A stretch of 26,493 nt of DNA, taken from positions 1 to 26,493 of the IMG/VR virus record IMGVR_UViG_3300009155_000216. The stretch is one strand, 5' to 3'. A program made the position numbers and the translations under genes. The notes beneath the pieces were generated by a model. It made no database searches, was not told the origin of the DNA, and saw only the letters and a list, made by a program, of their open reading frames with translations. Below are positions 6,223 to 13,328 of this stretch, one piece after another. Each line of letters opens with the position of its first letter. The stretch's first letter is position 1. The DNA comes from a virus.

Positions 6223-6587
6223 TGATTGAACTTATGCTCTACCTTGCCTGCTCACTCGGCTCGTGCCACGTGGAGCCGTTGCTTGTGACGCCGGAAGCCG
6301 TCGCCGTGGCGTCGTGCGAATCAGGCGACACCGTGACCTTCGGGAGTTACTCAATGACCGCGCGAAACTCCGTCACCCACGACGGTGGGGCGTGGCAATT
6401 CAACGACGCCACCTACGTCTGGCTCAACGGCTACGACCACGCGGAGCTGGATACGCCGAAAAATCAGTACGACACCTTCGTCTATCTTTGGGACGACGGG
6501 GCCGGCTGGCGTCACTGGGCATCGTCTAAGCCCTGCTGGGCAAAGTGGTTACGAATTGATAGCACGGGAAAGGCGGTGATGAGATGA
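6222..6587 (+). CDS. Rpf-like/lysozyme-fold peptidoglycan hydrolase
   Basis: A 121-residue protein. The ATG at 6222 follows GGAGTGG with normal spacing; a GTG at 6213 lies inside that site and is rejected. After a hydrophobic N-terminus (LMLYLACSLGSC), residues 27-106 match the resuscitation-promoting-factor/transglycosylase-like layout. VAVASCESGD carries the presumed catalytic Glu (E33), GGAWQFNDATYVW corresponds to the GGLQFxxxTW substrate-groove motif, and HWASSKPCW gives the second cysteine (C105), which can pair with C32. Such enzymes cleave the glycan strand. Its place in the early block, far from the amidase and holins, is unusual. It is followed by an overlap with the dCTP deaminase gene. 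Confidence 0.7.
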   Translation: MIELMLYLACSLGSCHVEPLLVTPEAVAVASCESGDTVTFGSYSMTARNSVTHDGGAWQFNDATYVWLNGYDHAELDTPKNQYDTFVYLWDDGAGWRHWASSKPCWAKWLRIDSTGKAVMR

Positions 6588-7138
6588 TACAAAACGATAC
6601 CGAAATCAAAGCCCTGATTGACGCAGGCATGATTGAGGGTGCGGAGCTTAACCAAGTCCGCACCGGCGTTATCAGCTACGGCGTGACGTCGTATGGCTAC
6701 GATATGCGATGCGCCGATGAATGGCAATTCTTCAACCACGACAGCGCCCGAGTCATCGACCCGAAGCGGGGCAACCTGCATGAACTCATGACGGCCACCG
6801 TGGCACCGCATTTTAAGATACCGCCCAATGAGTTTGTACTGTGTCGAAGCTTAGAATACTTCCGCATCCCCAAGGACGTGCTGTGCGTGGTCGTCGGCAA
6901 GTCAACGTATGCCCGCTGTGGGCTCATCGTCAACACGACGCCGCTTGAGCCAGGCTGGGAGGGTCACGTCACCATTGAGCTAAGCAACACCGCCCCTCTG
7001 CCGATCCGTGTCTATGCAAATGAAGGCATCGCCCAGGTCTTGTTTTTTCGTGGTCGCCCCGCTGCCAAAAACTATGCAGACAAAGGTGGTAAATATCAAG
7101 GACAGCGGGGAATCACGTTGCCCAAGGTGGAGCGATGA
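6584..7138 (+). CDS. dcd: dCTP deaminase family protein
   Basis: A 184-residue protein of the dCTP deaminase/dUTPase family. It shows TGVISYGVTSYGYDMR near the N-terminus, the substrate-site stretch GKSTYARCGLIVNTTPLEPGW, EGHVTIELSNTAPLPIRVYANEGIAQVLFF, and the C-terminal YADKGGKYQGQRGI expected to fold over the active site. The Glu in PLEPGW is in the position of the catalytic general base. The enzyme turns dCTP into dUTP, or directly to dUMP in bifunctional members, and so steers the nucleotide pool toward dTTP. No thymidylate synthase is found in the genome, so the host enzyme would finish the pathway. It overlaps the Rpf-like gene by four bases. Confidence 0.92.
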   Translation: MIQNDTEIKALIDAGMIEGAELNQVRTGVISYGVTSYGYDMRCADEWQFFNHDSARVIDPKRGNLHELMTATVAPHFKIPPNEFVLCRSLEYFRIPKDVLCVVVGKSTYARCGLIVNTTPLEPGWEGHVTIELSNTAPLPIRVYANEGIAQVLFFRGRPAAKNYADKGGKYQGQRGITLPKVER

Positions 7139-7191
7139 CATACAGCGAGTATAATGAGATGACACGCAGAGTAAAGGAGATTATCCGATGA
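7135..7191 (+). CDS. Possible 18-residue mini-protein between overlapping stops and starts
   Basis: MTYSEYNEMTRRVKEIIR is encoded between the dCTP deaminase and the fibre-like gene. Its ATG overlaps the upstream TGA (ATGA at 7135) and its own TGA overlaps the next ATG (ATGA at 7188). A GGTGGAG ribosome site precedes it. The exact fit to both neighbours is like other coupled genes in this genome and argues for translation, perhaps only to carry ribosomes to the next start. A TATAAT (7150-7155) lies within it, without a matching -35. Confidence 0.4.
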   Translation: MTYSEYNEMTRRVKEIIR

Positions 7192-7874
7192 CGCAACCAC
7201 AACCACCAACGCCATTACCGATGATTAACAGCTCGTACTCGGGCAGCGGATGCTCATTTGTCATTGACAAAACGGGCACGACGTTCCAAGTCACCGTATG
7301 CAGTACGGTTGCCGGTGGGCCATGGGGTCCGCACGTCGTTCGCACCGTCAGAGGTGGGCAGCCACAAGTCGTGTGGTTTATCCCCGGCACCGCTGGTAGC
7401 TTGGTCATCCTCAATAAGCAACTCTATTTGGGCTATGTTGATAGCAACGGCCAGCAATGGTATCAACCGATTACGGGATATATCGACCCTAGCGACACGC
7501 CGTCCAGCACCGTGGTCAACGTGGATGAATCATCACTCAATGCGGTCAAGCAGAGCGTTACTGCGGCAGACAACGCCGCCAACAACGCCGCGTCCATTGC
7601 CAACAACGCAAAAGACACAGCGAACGGCGCAATGGATAATACGCAAAAGTTGAAAGCCCGTGTCACTACGCTTGAGCAACAAGTGGCAACAATGCAAAAT
7701 CAGATTAATCAACTACTCACCCCCAATCAGGTTGCTGACCTTGTGTGGGCAAAAGTATGGGACGCTAACTACCAAATCCGTATGGGATTTATTGCGGGCA
7801 AGTCATCAATTCAACAGGTGCAAGACTACCTAAACGACTTAGCCAGCTACATCAAGCGCATTGTCAAACTGTGA
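7188..7874 (+). CDS. Coiled-coil fibre-like protein
   Basis: A 228-residue protein behind AAAGGAG. Residues 1-105 look beta-rich (SYSGSGCSFVIDKTGTTFQVTVCS; PQVVWFIPGTAGSLVILNKQLYLGYV), similar in style to adhesin or carbohydrate-binding modules. Residues 112-185 are alanine/asparagine-rich and then heptad-like (AADNAANNAASIANNAKDTA; KLKARVTTLEQQVATMQNQI), which predicts a trimeric coiled coil. A short helical tail ends the protein. This plan suits a fibre or accessory surface protein, yet the gene lies between the nucleotide-metabolism genes and the lysis block rather than with the tail. The stop TGA is part of an extended -10 motif. No precise family is assigned. Confidence 0.5.
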   Translation: MTQPQPPTPLPMINSSYSGSGCSFVIDKTGTTFQVTVCSTVAGGPWGPHVVRTVRGGQPQVVWFIPGTAGSLVILNKQLYLGYVDSNGQQWYQPITGYIDPSDTPSSTVVNVDESSLNAVKQSVTAADNAANNAASIANNAKDTANGAMDNTQKLKARVTTLEQQVATMQNQINQLLTPNQVADLVWAKVWDANYQIRMGFIAGKSSIQQVQDYLNDLASYIKRIVKL

Positions 7875-7880
7875 TATACT
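7872..7880 (+). promoter_or_regulatory. Extended -10 promoter at the start of the late block
   Basis: TGATATACT (TG-A-TATACT) begins at the stop codon of the preceding gene. No good -35 lies at the right distance. The same nine bases occur at 23820-23828 and the related TGATATAAT at 2428-2436. Transcription would start near 7887 and meet the hairpin at 7913-7946. Confidence 0.5.
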
Positions 7881-7912
7881 AAATCTTGCATGGTCACTGA
7901 CTCCGGATACCG

Positions 7913-7946
7913 AAGCCCCCACGACGCGCCATCATCGTGGGGGCTT
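7913..7946 (+). terminator. Intrinsic terminator upstream of the lysis genes
   Basis: AAGCCCCCACGA (7913-7924) pairs perfectly with TCGTGGGGGCTT (7935-7946) over 12 bp around a 10-base loop, followed by TGCTTTGCC. It ends the early transcription unit or the short transcript from 7872-7880, and would have to be passed or bypassed for late expression. Confidence 0.75.
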
Positions 7947-7953
7947 TGCTTTG

Positions 7954-7978
7954 CCCTTGACACCCCCCTGACAATAGA
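7954..7978 (+). repeat. 25-bp exact repeat, copy 1 (before the amidase gene)
   Basis: A 25-base stretch containing CCCTTGACACCCCCC followed by TGACAATAGA is identical to 14386-14410. Similarity continues as GTTAGGG here and AGTAGGGG there. Here it is non-coding and ends 18 bases before the amidase ATG. It holds two TGACA words 11 bases apart, the first part of a TTGACA hexamer, but no -10 is present at normal spacing. It may be the site of a phage-specific transcription factor; the function is unknown. Confidence 0.75.
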
Positions 7979-7996
7979 GTTAGGGAGGAATTTTCT

Positions 7997-8500
7997 ATGC
8001 CATACCCCGTCGATATTGTGCCCGCACTAAGCCAAGGCGGTGCCCGACCAATGCCACCCGAGGTCATCGTCTTGCATCACACCGGCTCGGCTGGGTCACC
8101 ACAAAGTCAGATAGAGTACCTGCGGAATAATCCCCGTGGCGTCTCGATACACTGCATCATTGCCAAGGACGGACGGCGTACTCGCATGGTCATCGATGAA
8201 CGCATCGCCTATCACGTCGGCTATAGCGTCATTGGCAGCTTGGGGAATCGCAGTCCGAACGGAATGAGTCTTGGGATTGAGATTATGAACAGCGGGTCAA
8301 AAACGGTGCCCGATCCGTACCCGCATAGTCAAGTAGATAGCACCGCCGAGCAAGTCGCTATCTGGCTTAAGAAGTGGCCAAGCATACAGATGATTACGCC
8401 ACACGCTGGGATTGATACGCAAGGCAAATACGACCCCTACGCTTTTCCGTGGGATGTCTTTTGGCAGTTACTGAGTTTACACATGGGAGTAACAGGATGA
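7997..8500 (+). CDS. N-acetylmuramoyl-L-alanine amidase (endolysin)
   Basis: A 167-residue single-domain amidase_2/PGRP enzyme, the likely endolysin. It cuts the bond between N-acetylmuramic acid and the stem peptide. Residues VIVLHHTG carry the first zinc ligand (H27). SIHCIIAKDG and YHVGYS line the groove, MSLGIEIMN is the central strand, and TPHAGIDTQGKYDP gives the second His (H136), catalytic Lys (K144) and third ligand position (D146), as in T7 lysozyme-type enzymes. There is no signal peptide or separate wall-binding domain, so release should depend on the holin. The start is set by GGGAGG. It is first in the late block and overlaps the XhlA-like gene by ATGA. Confidence 0.92.
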   Translation: MPYPVDIVPALSQGGARPMPPEVIVLHHTGSAGSPQSQIEYLRNNPRGVSIHCIIAKDGRRTRMVIDERIAYHVGYSVIGSLGNRSPNGMSLGIEIMNSGSKTVPDPYPHSQVDSTAEQVAIWLKKWPSIQMITPHAGIDTQGKYDPYAFPWDVFWQLLSLHMGVTG

Positions 8501-8709
8501 CCACACCGCCCCAAAACGTTGACGTCGCCATCGCAGAGATAAGCCGTGACATCAAGTACATCGCCAAGCGCTTGGACGATGGCGCGCTCCGCTTCGAAAT
8601 GATTGAAGCACGAGTATCAAAGTTAGAAGACCATGTGAATCGACTGTACGGTGGCTTAGTCTTGGCCAGTGTGGTTGTACCTATCGCCTTAAAGTTTATG
8701 GAGAAATAA
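8497..8709 (+). CDS. XhlA-like holin accessory protein
   Basis: A 70-residue protein starting in ATGA overlap with the amidase behind ACAGG. Residues 8-45 form an amphipathic, coiled-coil-type helix (VAIAEISRDIKYIAKRLDDG; FEMIEARVSKLEDHV). A single C-terminal membrane segment follows (GGLVLASVVVPIALKFM). This plan matches haemolysin XhlA-type proteins, which work with a holin in lysis. The sequence supports topology but not specific activity. It lies between the amidase and the holin candidate, completing a compact lysis cassette. Confidence 0.7.
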   Translation: MTTPPQNVDVAIAEISRDIKYIAKRLDDGALRFEMIEARVSKLEDHVNRLYGGLVLASVVVPIALKFMEK

Positions 8710-8710
8710 T

Positions 8711-8911
8711 ATGAAGCCATGGTATGAATCAAAGACCCTGTGGTTTAACGTGTTCGCATTGCTCGCCGTCGTTATTGGCACGCTGACCAAGTGGCCAGAG
8801 TTGACCGAGTTTTATCCTCAGCTTACCGTCGCATTGAGTATCGTGAATATGATTCTGCGCTTTATGACGTTTGAGGCAATCGGCAATGGCGACACCACGA
8901 CAGAAGATTGA
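8711..8911 (+). CDS. Putative holin
   Basis: A 66-residue membrane protein. KPWYESKTLWFNVFALLAVVIGTL is the typical opening of small phage holins, with a first membrane segment after SKTLW-N. FYPQLTVALSIVNMILRFMT is the second membrane segment, and the tail is short and acidic (GNGDTTTED). Holins gather in the inner membrane and form holes at a set time, letting the endolysin through. It comes one base after the XhlA-like gene, and its 3' end overlaps the small terminase start by 26 bases. Confidence 0.8.
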   Translation: MKPWYESKTLWFNVFALLAVVIGTLTKWPELTEFYPQLTVALSIVNMILRFMTFEAIGNGDTTTED

Positions 8912-9299
8912 CGTCGTCAAGTTAAAGTTTGCCGACCTCCTCGAAGCCGTCGCTGAGATTGGGCTAACAAGCCTTGCCTGCGAAAAGGTTGGCGTCGACA
9001 AAAAGACCATGTGGCGTCAAGCGCAGGTCGACCCTGATTTTGCCGAGCAATTACAACACGCTCGCGAAGTCGGCAAAGCCAAGCGCCTCGAGTACTTAGA
9101 AGACATCGCTTATCGCATGGCGCCAACCAATCCGACCATGGTCATGTTCCTGCTAAAGAAGCTCGACCCGAGCTACAGAGAATCCTACAATGTCACTTCG
9201 TCCGCTACTCCTACCAACTACACAATCGACCTCAGCTTGCCCACCGGTGACGATACGCCACACGACGCAGACCAGAGCCCAACAAAGATTCTGGAGTGA
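8886..9299 (+). CDS. terS: Terminase small subunit
   Basis: A 137-residue DNA-binding protein expected to recognise the packaging site. Residues 10-60 contain a homeodomain-like HTH (LLEAVAEIGLTSLACEKVGVDKKTMWRQAQVDPDFAEQLQ), as in many small terminases where the pattern is A..vGvs..T...W...DpeF. The helix EVGKAKRLEYLEDIA leads into an oligomerisation core (NPTMVMFLLKKLDPSYRE). The ATG at 8886 has GAGG upstream and is preferred to a TTG at 8871. It overlaps both the holin gene and, by 110 bases, the large terminase frame. Confidence 0.85.
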   Translation: MATPRQKIDVVKLKFADLLEAVAEIGLTSLACEKVGVDKKTMWRQAQVDPDFAEQLQHAREVGKAKRLEYLEDIAYRMAPTNPTMVMFLLKKLDPSYRESYNVTSSATPTNYTIDLSLPTGDDTPHDADQSPTKILE

Positions 9300-10410
9300 C
9301 AGCGCCCGGTTCCGTATGTTCATCGGCGGTCGTGGCTCAGGCAAGACGAGGGCTGGCGCAGTGGAAGCGTTGCGCCAGCCGGAGGGATCGCTTGGCCTCA
9401 TCATTGCCCCAACGTATCCGATGCTTAAGCTCGGCGCCATGGAGACTATCTTGAGTCTCGTGGCGTCGGCGGGCATCGCCACGTCGTGGAATAAGAGCGA
9501 CAAAGAACTGCGCTTGCTTGGTGACCGCACCATCATCTTCCGCAGTGCCGACAATCCCGACGCCTTGCGTGGTGCCAATGCGTCGTGGCTGTGGCTGGAC
9601 GAGGCGGCGATGATGACTGACACCACCTGGCCAACATCCATCGCTACCCTTCGTCGTGCACCGGGTCGGGCATGGGTCACCACGACGCCACGTGGCAAGA
9701 ATTGGCTGTACGACGTGTGGCAAAGTGGTGGCGAAGACTACACCGTGACCCAAGCCAAATCCACGGATAATCCGTATCTTCCAAGTCACTTCATCGAGAC
9801 ACTTCGTCAGTCAATGACAAGCGAGATGTACCGCCAAGAAGTTGACGGTCAATTCATTGACCCCATCGGTGCAATGTTTCAACGTCACTGGCTCGGCGTG
9901 GTACCTCGTGCGCCGGAGGGTCTCAAGTGGTTTCGGTATTGGGATCTCGCCGCCTCCACCAAGACAAGCGCAGACTACACCGCCTCCATCCGTGCTGCCC
10001 TTGGTGATGACGGCGTGGTCTATCTTGACGCAGGCATTCACATGAAAGCGGAGTGGCCAGACGTCCGCAAGGTCATCGTGTCAACGATGCACAGCGAAGC
10101 CGGCACGCAGGTCGGCATCGAAGAAGCGATACACGGCTTGGCCGCCATTCAGGAACTGCGCCGTATGCCGGAGATATCCGGCGTCACCCTCAAAGGAATC
10201 AGGGTTGACAAAGATAAGCAAAGCCGAGCGATGCCGTGGGCGGCGCGTGCTGAGGGTGGTAAGGTGCGCTTGGTCGCCGGCGCATGGAATAGACAATTCA
10301 TCGACGAGGTCGTCGGCTTCCCCTCATCGCCACATGACGACTACGTAGACGCCGCCTCGGGCGCCGTGGCGATGATGAGTAAGCCAAGAGTATCATGGGG
10401 GTTTGCGTAA
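9190..10410 (+). CDS. terL: Terminase large subunit
   Basis: The packaging ATPase and nuclease, 406 residues from the ATG at 9190. Walker A is GGRGSGKT (46-53), Walker B is LWLDE (134-138), and the coupling motif is TTTPRGKNW. The C-terminal RNase H-like nuclease has YWDLAAST (first Asp), VYLDAGIH, GIEEAIHG and SSPHDDYVDAASGAVAMM with the last acidic residues. The protein would pump DNA into the prohead and cut it. The true start is uncertain. A GTG at 9247 would also keep the conserved TQTRAQQRFWSDSARFRMF stretch, while an ATG at 9316 would lose it. The overlap with the small subunit is therefore real, at 53 bases or more. Confidence 0.93.
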   Translation: MSLRPLLLPTTQSTSACPPVTIRHTTQTRAQQRFWSDSARFRMFIGGRGSGKTRAGAVEALRQPEGSLGLIIAPTYPMLKLGAMETILSLVASAGIATSWNKSDKELRLLGDRTIIFRSADNPDALRGANASWLWLDEAAMMTDTTWPTSIATLRRAPGRAWVTTTPRGKNWLYDVWQSGGEDYTVTQAKSTDNPYLPSHFIETLRQSMTSEMYRQEVDGQFIDPIGAMFQRHWLGVVPRAPEGLKWFRYWDLAASTKTSADYTASIRAALGDDGVVYLDAGIHMKAEWPDVRKVIVSTMHSEAGTQVGIEEAIHGLAAIQELRRMPEISGVTLKGIRVDKDKQSRAMPWAARAEGGKVRLVAGAWNRQFIDEVVGFPSSPHDDYVDAASGAVAMMSKPRVSWGFA

Positions 10411-12422
10411 TGCCAATAGTAGGCTATCCCGGCTGGGTTGATGCCCTTCGTAACGGTGAGGCACTGACATCAACCATCGATGGGTATAACTCCGTGCCGA
10501 TGTTGTACCGTGCCGTGAATCTACGGTGCGATGCCATTAGCTCCGTGCCGTACCACATCATGCGAGACGGTACCGAGATTGAATGGCCATGGGCACAAAG
10601 TTTTACCCAGCTCATCAAAGAGACCGAGCGGGCTTTGCTGCTGACGGGGTCGGCGTTTTGGCTCAAGCTCAAAAAAGGCAACGTGTTGACGGGGTTTCAA
10701 GCCCTGAATCCGCAGACCGTCACCGTCAAATTTGACGCCAGCAAAGCAACGCCGGGTAATCCCTTTGCGGGTGTGACGTTTACTCAGCAGTTCCGCGGTA
10801 TGACCTTCGGGCCATGGACGGTTGACGACGTCGTCTACTTCCGTGAACCGTCGATGACTGACGAAGTCGGGCCCGGTCTTCCACCGGCACGCGTCGCCTT
10901 GCAGAGTGCGCAACTTGCCCACTACTTGGAGCGCTTTGCAAGCCACTTCTTCGAAGGCGGTGCGCAACCGGTGACCATTATGAATCTACCTGAGAATATG
11001 GACGAAGCGGAGTTCCAACGATTTAAAGGAGAATGGGGGAAATTCAGTGGAGTGGTCAACGCGTTTCGCACCGCCTTTGTGCGCTCACCCGAAATCAAAG
11101 CGACGGTCATCACGCCGCCGATCAAAGACCTCATGTTACCTGAATTGCAAGAGCGCGTAGTTACTACCATTGCAATGACGCTGGGCGTACCGCGTACCAT
11201 GCTTGAAGCCAGCGCCGCCAACTATGCGACCGCAGACTCCGACCGTCAAAGTTTTTGGCGAGAGACGATTGTGCCACGGCTTAGCTTGTACGAACACGTA
11301 ATCAATACGCAACTCTTTGCGCCCATTGGCTACGAACTTGTCTATCACCCTGATGAGCTTGACGTCATGCAGGCCGACGAAGCCGCCCGCGCTGGCTCAC
11401 TTAAGATGTTAGTCGAGGCAGGGATGCCGCTCCGTGGCGCAATGCAAACGCTGGGTTATAAGAACATCGAAGAGACCTTGGCGATGACGGGGCCAGAAAC
11501 CGTGGTGCCCGAGGTCGTAGCATTGCCCACCCAAGTCGCCGACAATGTGGAACCGACGTCGGCTGCACTGCGCTCCGTAGACTGGGCGCTACTGTCAAAA
11601 AAATTAGAACGGCGCATTAAGGCAGGGAAGTCGCCGTGGTGTGACTTCGATAGCGCCGTTATCTCTGCCGACGAAGTAAAGTCTGTAATGGCACGGATTG
11701 GCCACGATGCCACGGTGTCCGACGTGGTGCGTATCGTCGCCGAGGTCAAAGCCGTTGACGATATGACCCCGAATGAGCGACGCATCTACAACGCCATCGC
11801 ACCGGAACTCGCCAAGCGGGGCGCTACGTGGGCACGGCAAATTACCCAGAACAAAGAAGTAGACCCGACGCTTAAAGACGTCATCGCCCCGGTGTTAAAC
11901 GCCGAGCTGGCAACGCAGATGGGTAAGCGCATCGACACGCTGGGGACACAGTTTAGTATCCCTATGGATACCGGCGAAGAGTCACAGCGGATCACTGACT
12001 GGCTTAGCGACTACGTGCCAAAACTGACCACACGCATAGACCAGACGACGGCAGACCGTATCAAGCCCATCATCGAAACCTACCGCACCACGCCGGGTAT
12101 GACGATAGACGATGTCACGGCGATGCTATTGCCGTTATCTGACGCCGCACGGTCTCGCATGATAGCCGTGACCGAGACGACGCGGGCGGCGGCGCAGGCC
12201 ACGGTGGAATATCAGCAGTATTTAGGCAAGGCGGGGATTACCATGATTCGCGTATGGAACACCGATGCCGACGAAAAGGTGTGCCCGATATGCACCGGCG
12301 AAGCCTACGGGGTTGACCTTAACGGCATGACCGAGGATGATTGGCCAACAGAAGTCGCCAGTGGCCCGCCTGCCCACGTGAACTGTCGCTGTGATACGTC
12401 GTTGCGCTTGGTGCGCCCATGA
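10410..12422 (+). CDS. Portal protein fused to a MuF-type minor head domain
   Basis: A 670-residue fusion. The ATG at 10410 shares a base with the terminase stop (TAATG) and follows GGGGG, so an in-frame ATG at 10395 is rejected. Residues 1-370 are an HK97-type portal (YNSVPMLYRAVNLRCDAISS, LLLTGSAFWLKLKKG, LPPARVALQSAQLAHYLERF, MLEASAANYATADSDRQSFW), the ring through which DNA passes. A helical linker follows, then a C-terminal MuF-like domain ending EKVCPICTGEAYG...PPAHVNCRC, the CPxC...H.NCRC pattern of Mu gpF/SPP1 gp7-like proteins. MuF domains are usually a separate gene directly after the portal; here they are joined with no stop. The next gene overlaps by ATGA. Confidence 0.9.
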   Translation: MPIVGYPGWVDALRNGEALTSTIDGYNSVPMLYRAVNLRCDAISSVPYHIMRDGTEIEWPWAQSFTQLIKETERALLLTGSAFWLKLKKGNVLTGFQALNPQTVTVKFDASKATPGNPFAGVTFTQQFRGMTFGPWTVDDVVYFREPSMTDEVGPGLPPARVALQSAQLAHYLERFASHFFEGGAQPVTIMNLPENMDEAEFQRFKGEWGKFSGVVNAFRTAFVRSPEIKATVITPPIKDLMLPELQERVVTTIAMTLGVPRTMLEASAANYATADSDRQSFWRETIVPRLSLYEHVINTQLFAPIGYELVYHPDELDVMQADEAARAGSLKMLVEAGMPLRGAMQTLGYKNIEETLAMTGPETVVPEVVALPTQVADNVEPTSAALRSVDWALLSKKLERRIKAGKSPWCDFDSAVISADEVKSVMARIGHDATVSDVVRIVAEVKAVDDMTPNERRIYNAIAPELAKRGATWARQITQNKEVDPTLKDVIAPVLNAELATQMGKRIDTLGTQFSIPMDTGEESQRITDWLSDYVPKLTTRIDQTTADRIKPIIETYRTTPGMTIDDVTAMLLPLSDAARSRMIAVTETTRAAAQATVEYQQYLGKAGITMIRVWNTDADEKVCPICTGEAYGVDLNGMTEDDWPTEVASGPPAHVNCRCDTSLRLVRP

Positions 12423-12883
12423 TTCGCACCGAGGTCGATATCATCAACCGCATAAGCACCGCAGCGATCCTCGACGCCTGTCGAGCGGTCACGTTGGCAT
12501 ACGCCGTTGTTGTTCAGGGGCAACTTAACGAGGATAAGCCACCGCCGCCAAAGCGTGGCTCGATGAAGTGGAAGTCTGAGAAACAACGGCGCTTTGTGAT
12601 GATGATGTGGAAGCGTGGGCAACTGCGCATCCCCTACTTACGTGGCACGGGCAACGGACTCAACGGCAGCGAAACACTCAACCGGAGCTACCGCGTCGAC
12701 CTTGACGGTGACACTGCGGTGCTTATGTCGGCGGCGTCGTATGCGCCGTATGTCGTCGGTGACCAACAAGCCGAGATACACAAAGGACGATGGAAAACGG
12801 CGAGAGACGCCGCCGCCATTGTGCGCCAACGGGGTGACTTGCAAACCATCACCGACCAAGCCTTCGCACAGTTCAAACCATAG
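12419..12883 (+). CDS. HK97 gp10-like head-tail protein
   Basis: A 154-residue protein in ATGA overlap with the portal-MuF gene. The core (SMKWKSEKQRRFVMMMWKRG; PYLRGTGN; NRSYRVDLDG; AASYAPYVVGDQQAEIHKGR) follows the pattern of small HK97 gp10-type or minor capsid proteins: a Trp-Lys-Ser-x-Lys-Gln-Arg-Arg helix, a Pro-Tyr-Arg turn, and a strand with YAPYV-G-QQ-xIHxGRW. These usually complete the neck between portal and tail. Placement this early, before the capsid gene, is less usual. The N-terminal 40 residues are a separate helix. The family assignment is by motif and is moderate. Confidence 0.6.
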   Translation: MIRTEVDIINRISTAAILDACRAVTLAYAVVVQGQLNEDKPPPPKRGSMKWKSEKQRRFVMMMWKRGQLRIPYLRGTGNGLNGSETLNRSYRVDLDGDTAVLMSAASYAPYVVGDQQAEIHKGRWKTARDAAAIVRQRGDLQTITDQAFAQFKP

Positions 12884-12891
12884 GAGATACG

Positions 12892-13320
12892 ATGAACGAC
12901 TTAATTACCACGCTTCGCACGTTGCTCGCTCAGACCCTCTTCGCCTACTACAAGGCGCACGCCTCGCATTGGAATGTCACCGGCGCCGACTTTCCGCAGT
13001 ACCACGAATTCTTAGGCGATACCTACCAAGAACTCTTCGACGCCATCGACGCCATCGCCGAGATTATCCGAAGCCTTGGATTCAAAGCGCCGGCGACGCT
13101 TGCCACACTTGCCACGATGCAACCCATTGACCCGGCGACGGAAGACGACACGTTACCCATGATGATTACTCAGCTCAAGGCGACGAACGACCTCATCATG
13201 GTGACGGTGCGCCAAGGAATCACACAATCAGACACCGAGCCAGCGGTGCAAAACTTTTTGCAAGACCGCTTGATGGCGCATCAAAAACTCGGCTGGATGC
13301 TTAGCGCAATTTTGTCCTAG
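12892..13320 (+). CDS. Dps-like ferritin-fold protein
   Basis: A 142-residue four-helix protein of the Dps/ferritin family behind TAGGAG. It contains KAHASHWNVTGADFPQYHEFLGDTY, which is the Dps signature HW-N-x-x-G-x-x-F-x-x-x-H, followed by FDAIDAIAEIIRSLG. Compared with E. coli Dps, H26, H38, D53 and E57 fall at the spacing of ferroxidase ligands H51, H63, D78 and E82. The position of D67 is Gly42, with Asp43 beside it. Dps proteins store iron by using up peroxide and can coat DNA. The gene lies between head genes, one base-pair step from the HiPIP-like protein, so a virion or head-assembly role is possible; free cytoplasmic protection of DNA is the alternative. Confidence 0.82.
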   Translation: MNDLITTLRTLLAQTLFAYYKAHASHWNVTGADFPQYHEFLGDTYQELFDAIDAIAEIIRSLGFKAPATLATLATMQPIDPATEDDTLPMMITQLKATNDLIMVTVRQGITQSDTEPAVQNFLQDRLMAHQKLGWMLSAILS

Positions 13321-13328
13321 GAGGAATC

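Noticed and set aside
7150-7155. TATAAT between dCTP deaminase and the fibre-like gene
   Set aside because: No -35 at 15-19 bases and no TG extension, and it lies within a coupled run of genes.
9153-9789. Two overlapping minus-strand frames (181 and 150 codons) opposite the large terminase
   Set aside because: They mirror the terminase Walker region and show no independent motif or ribosome site.
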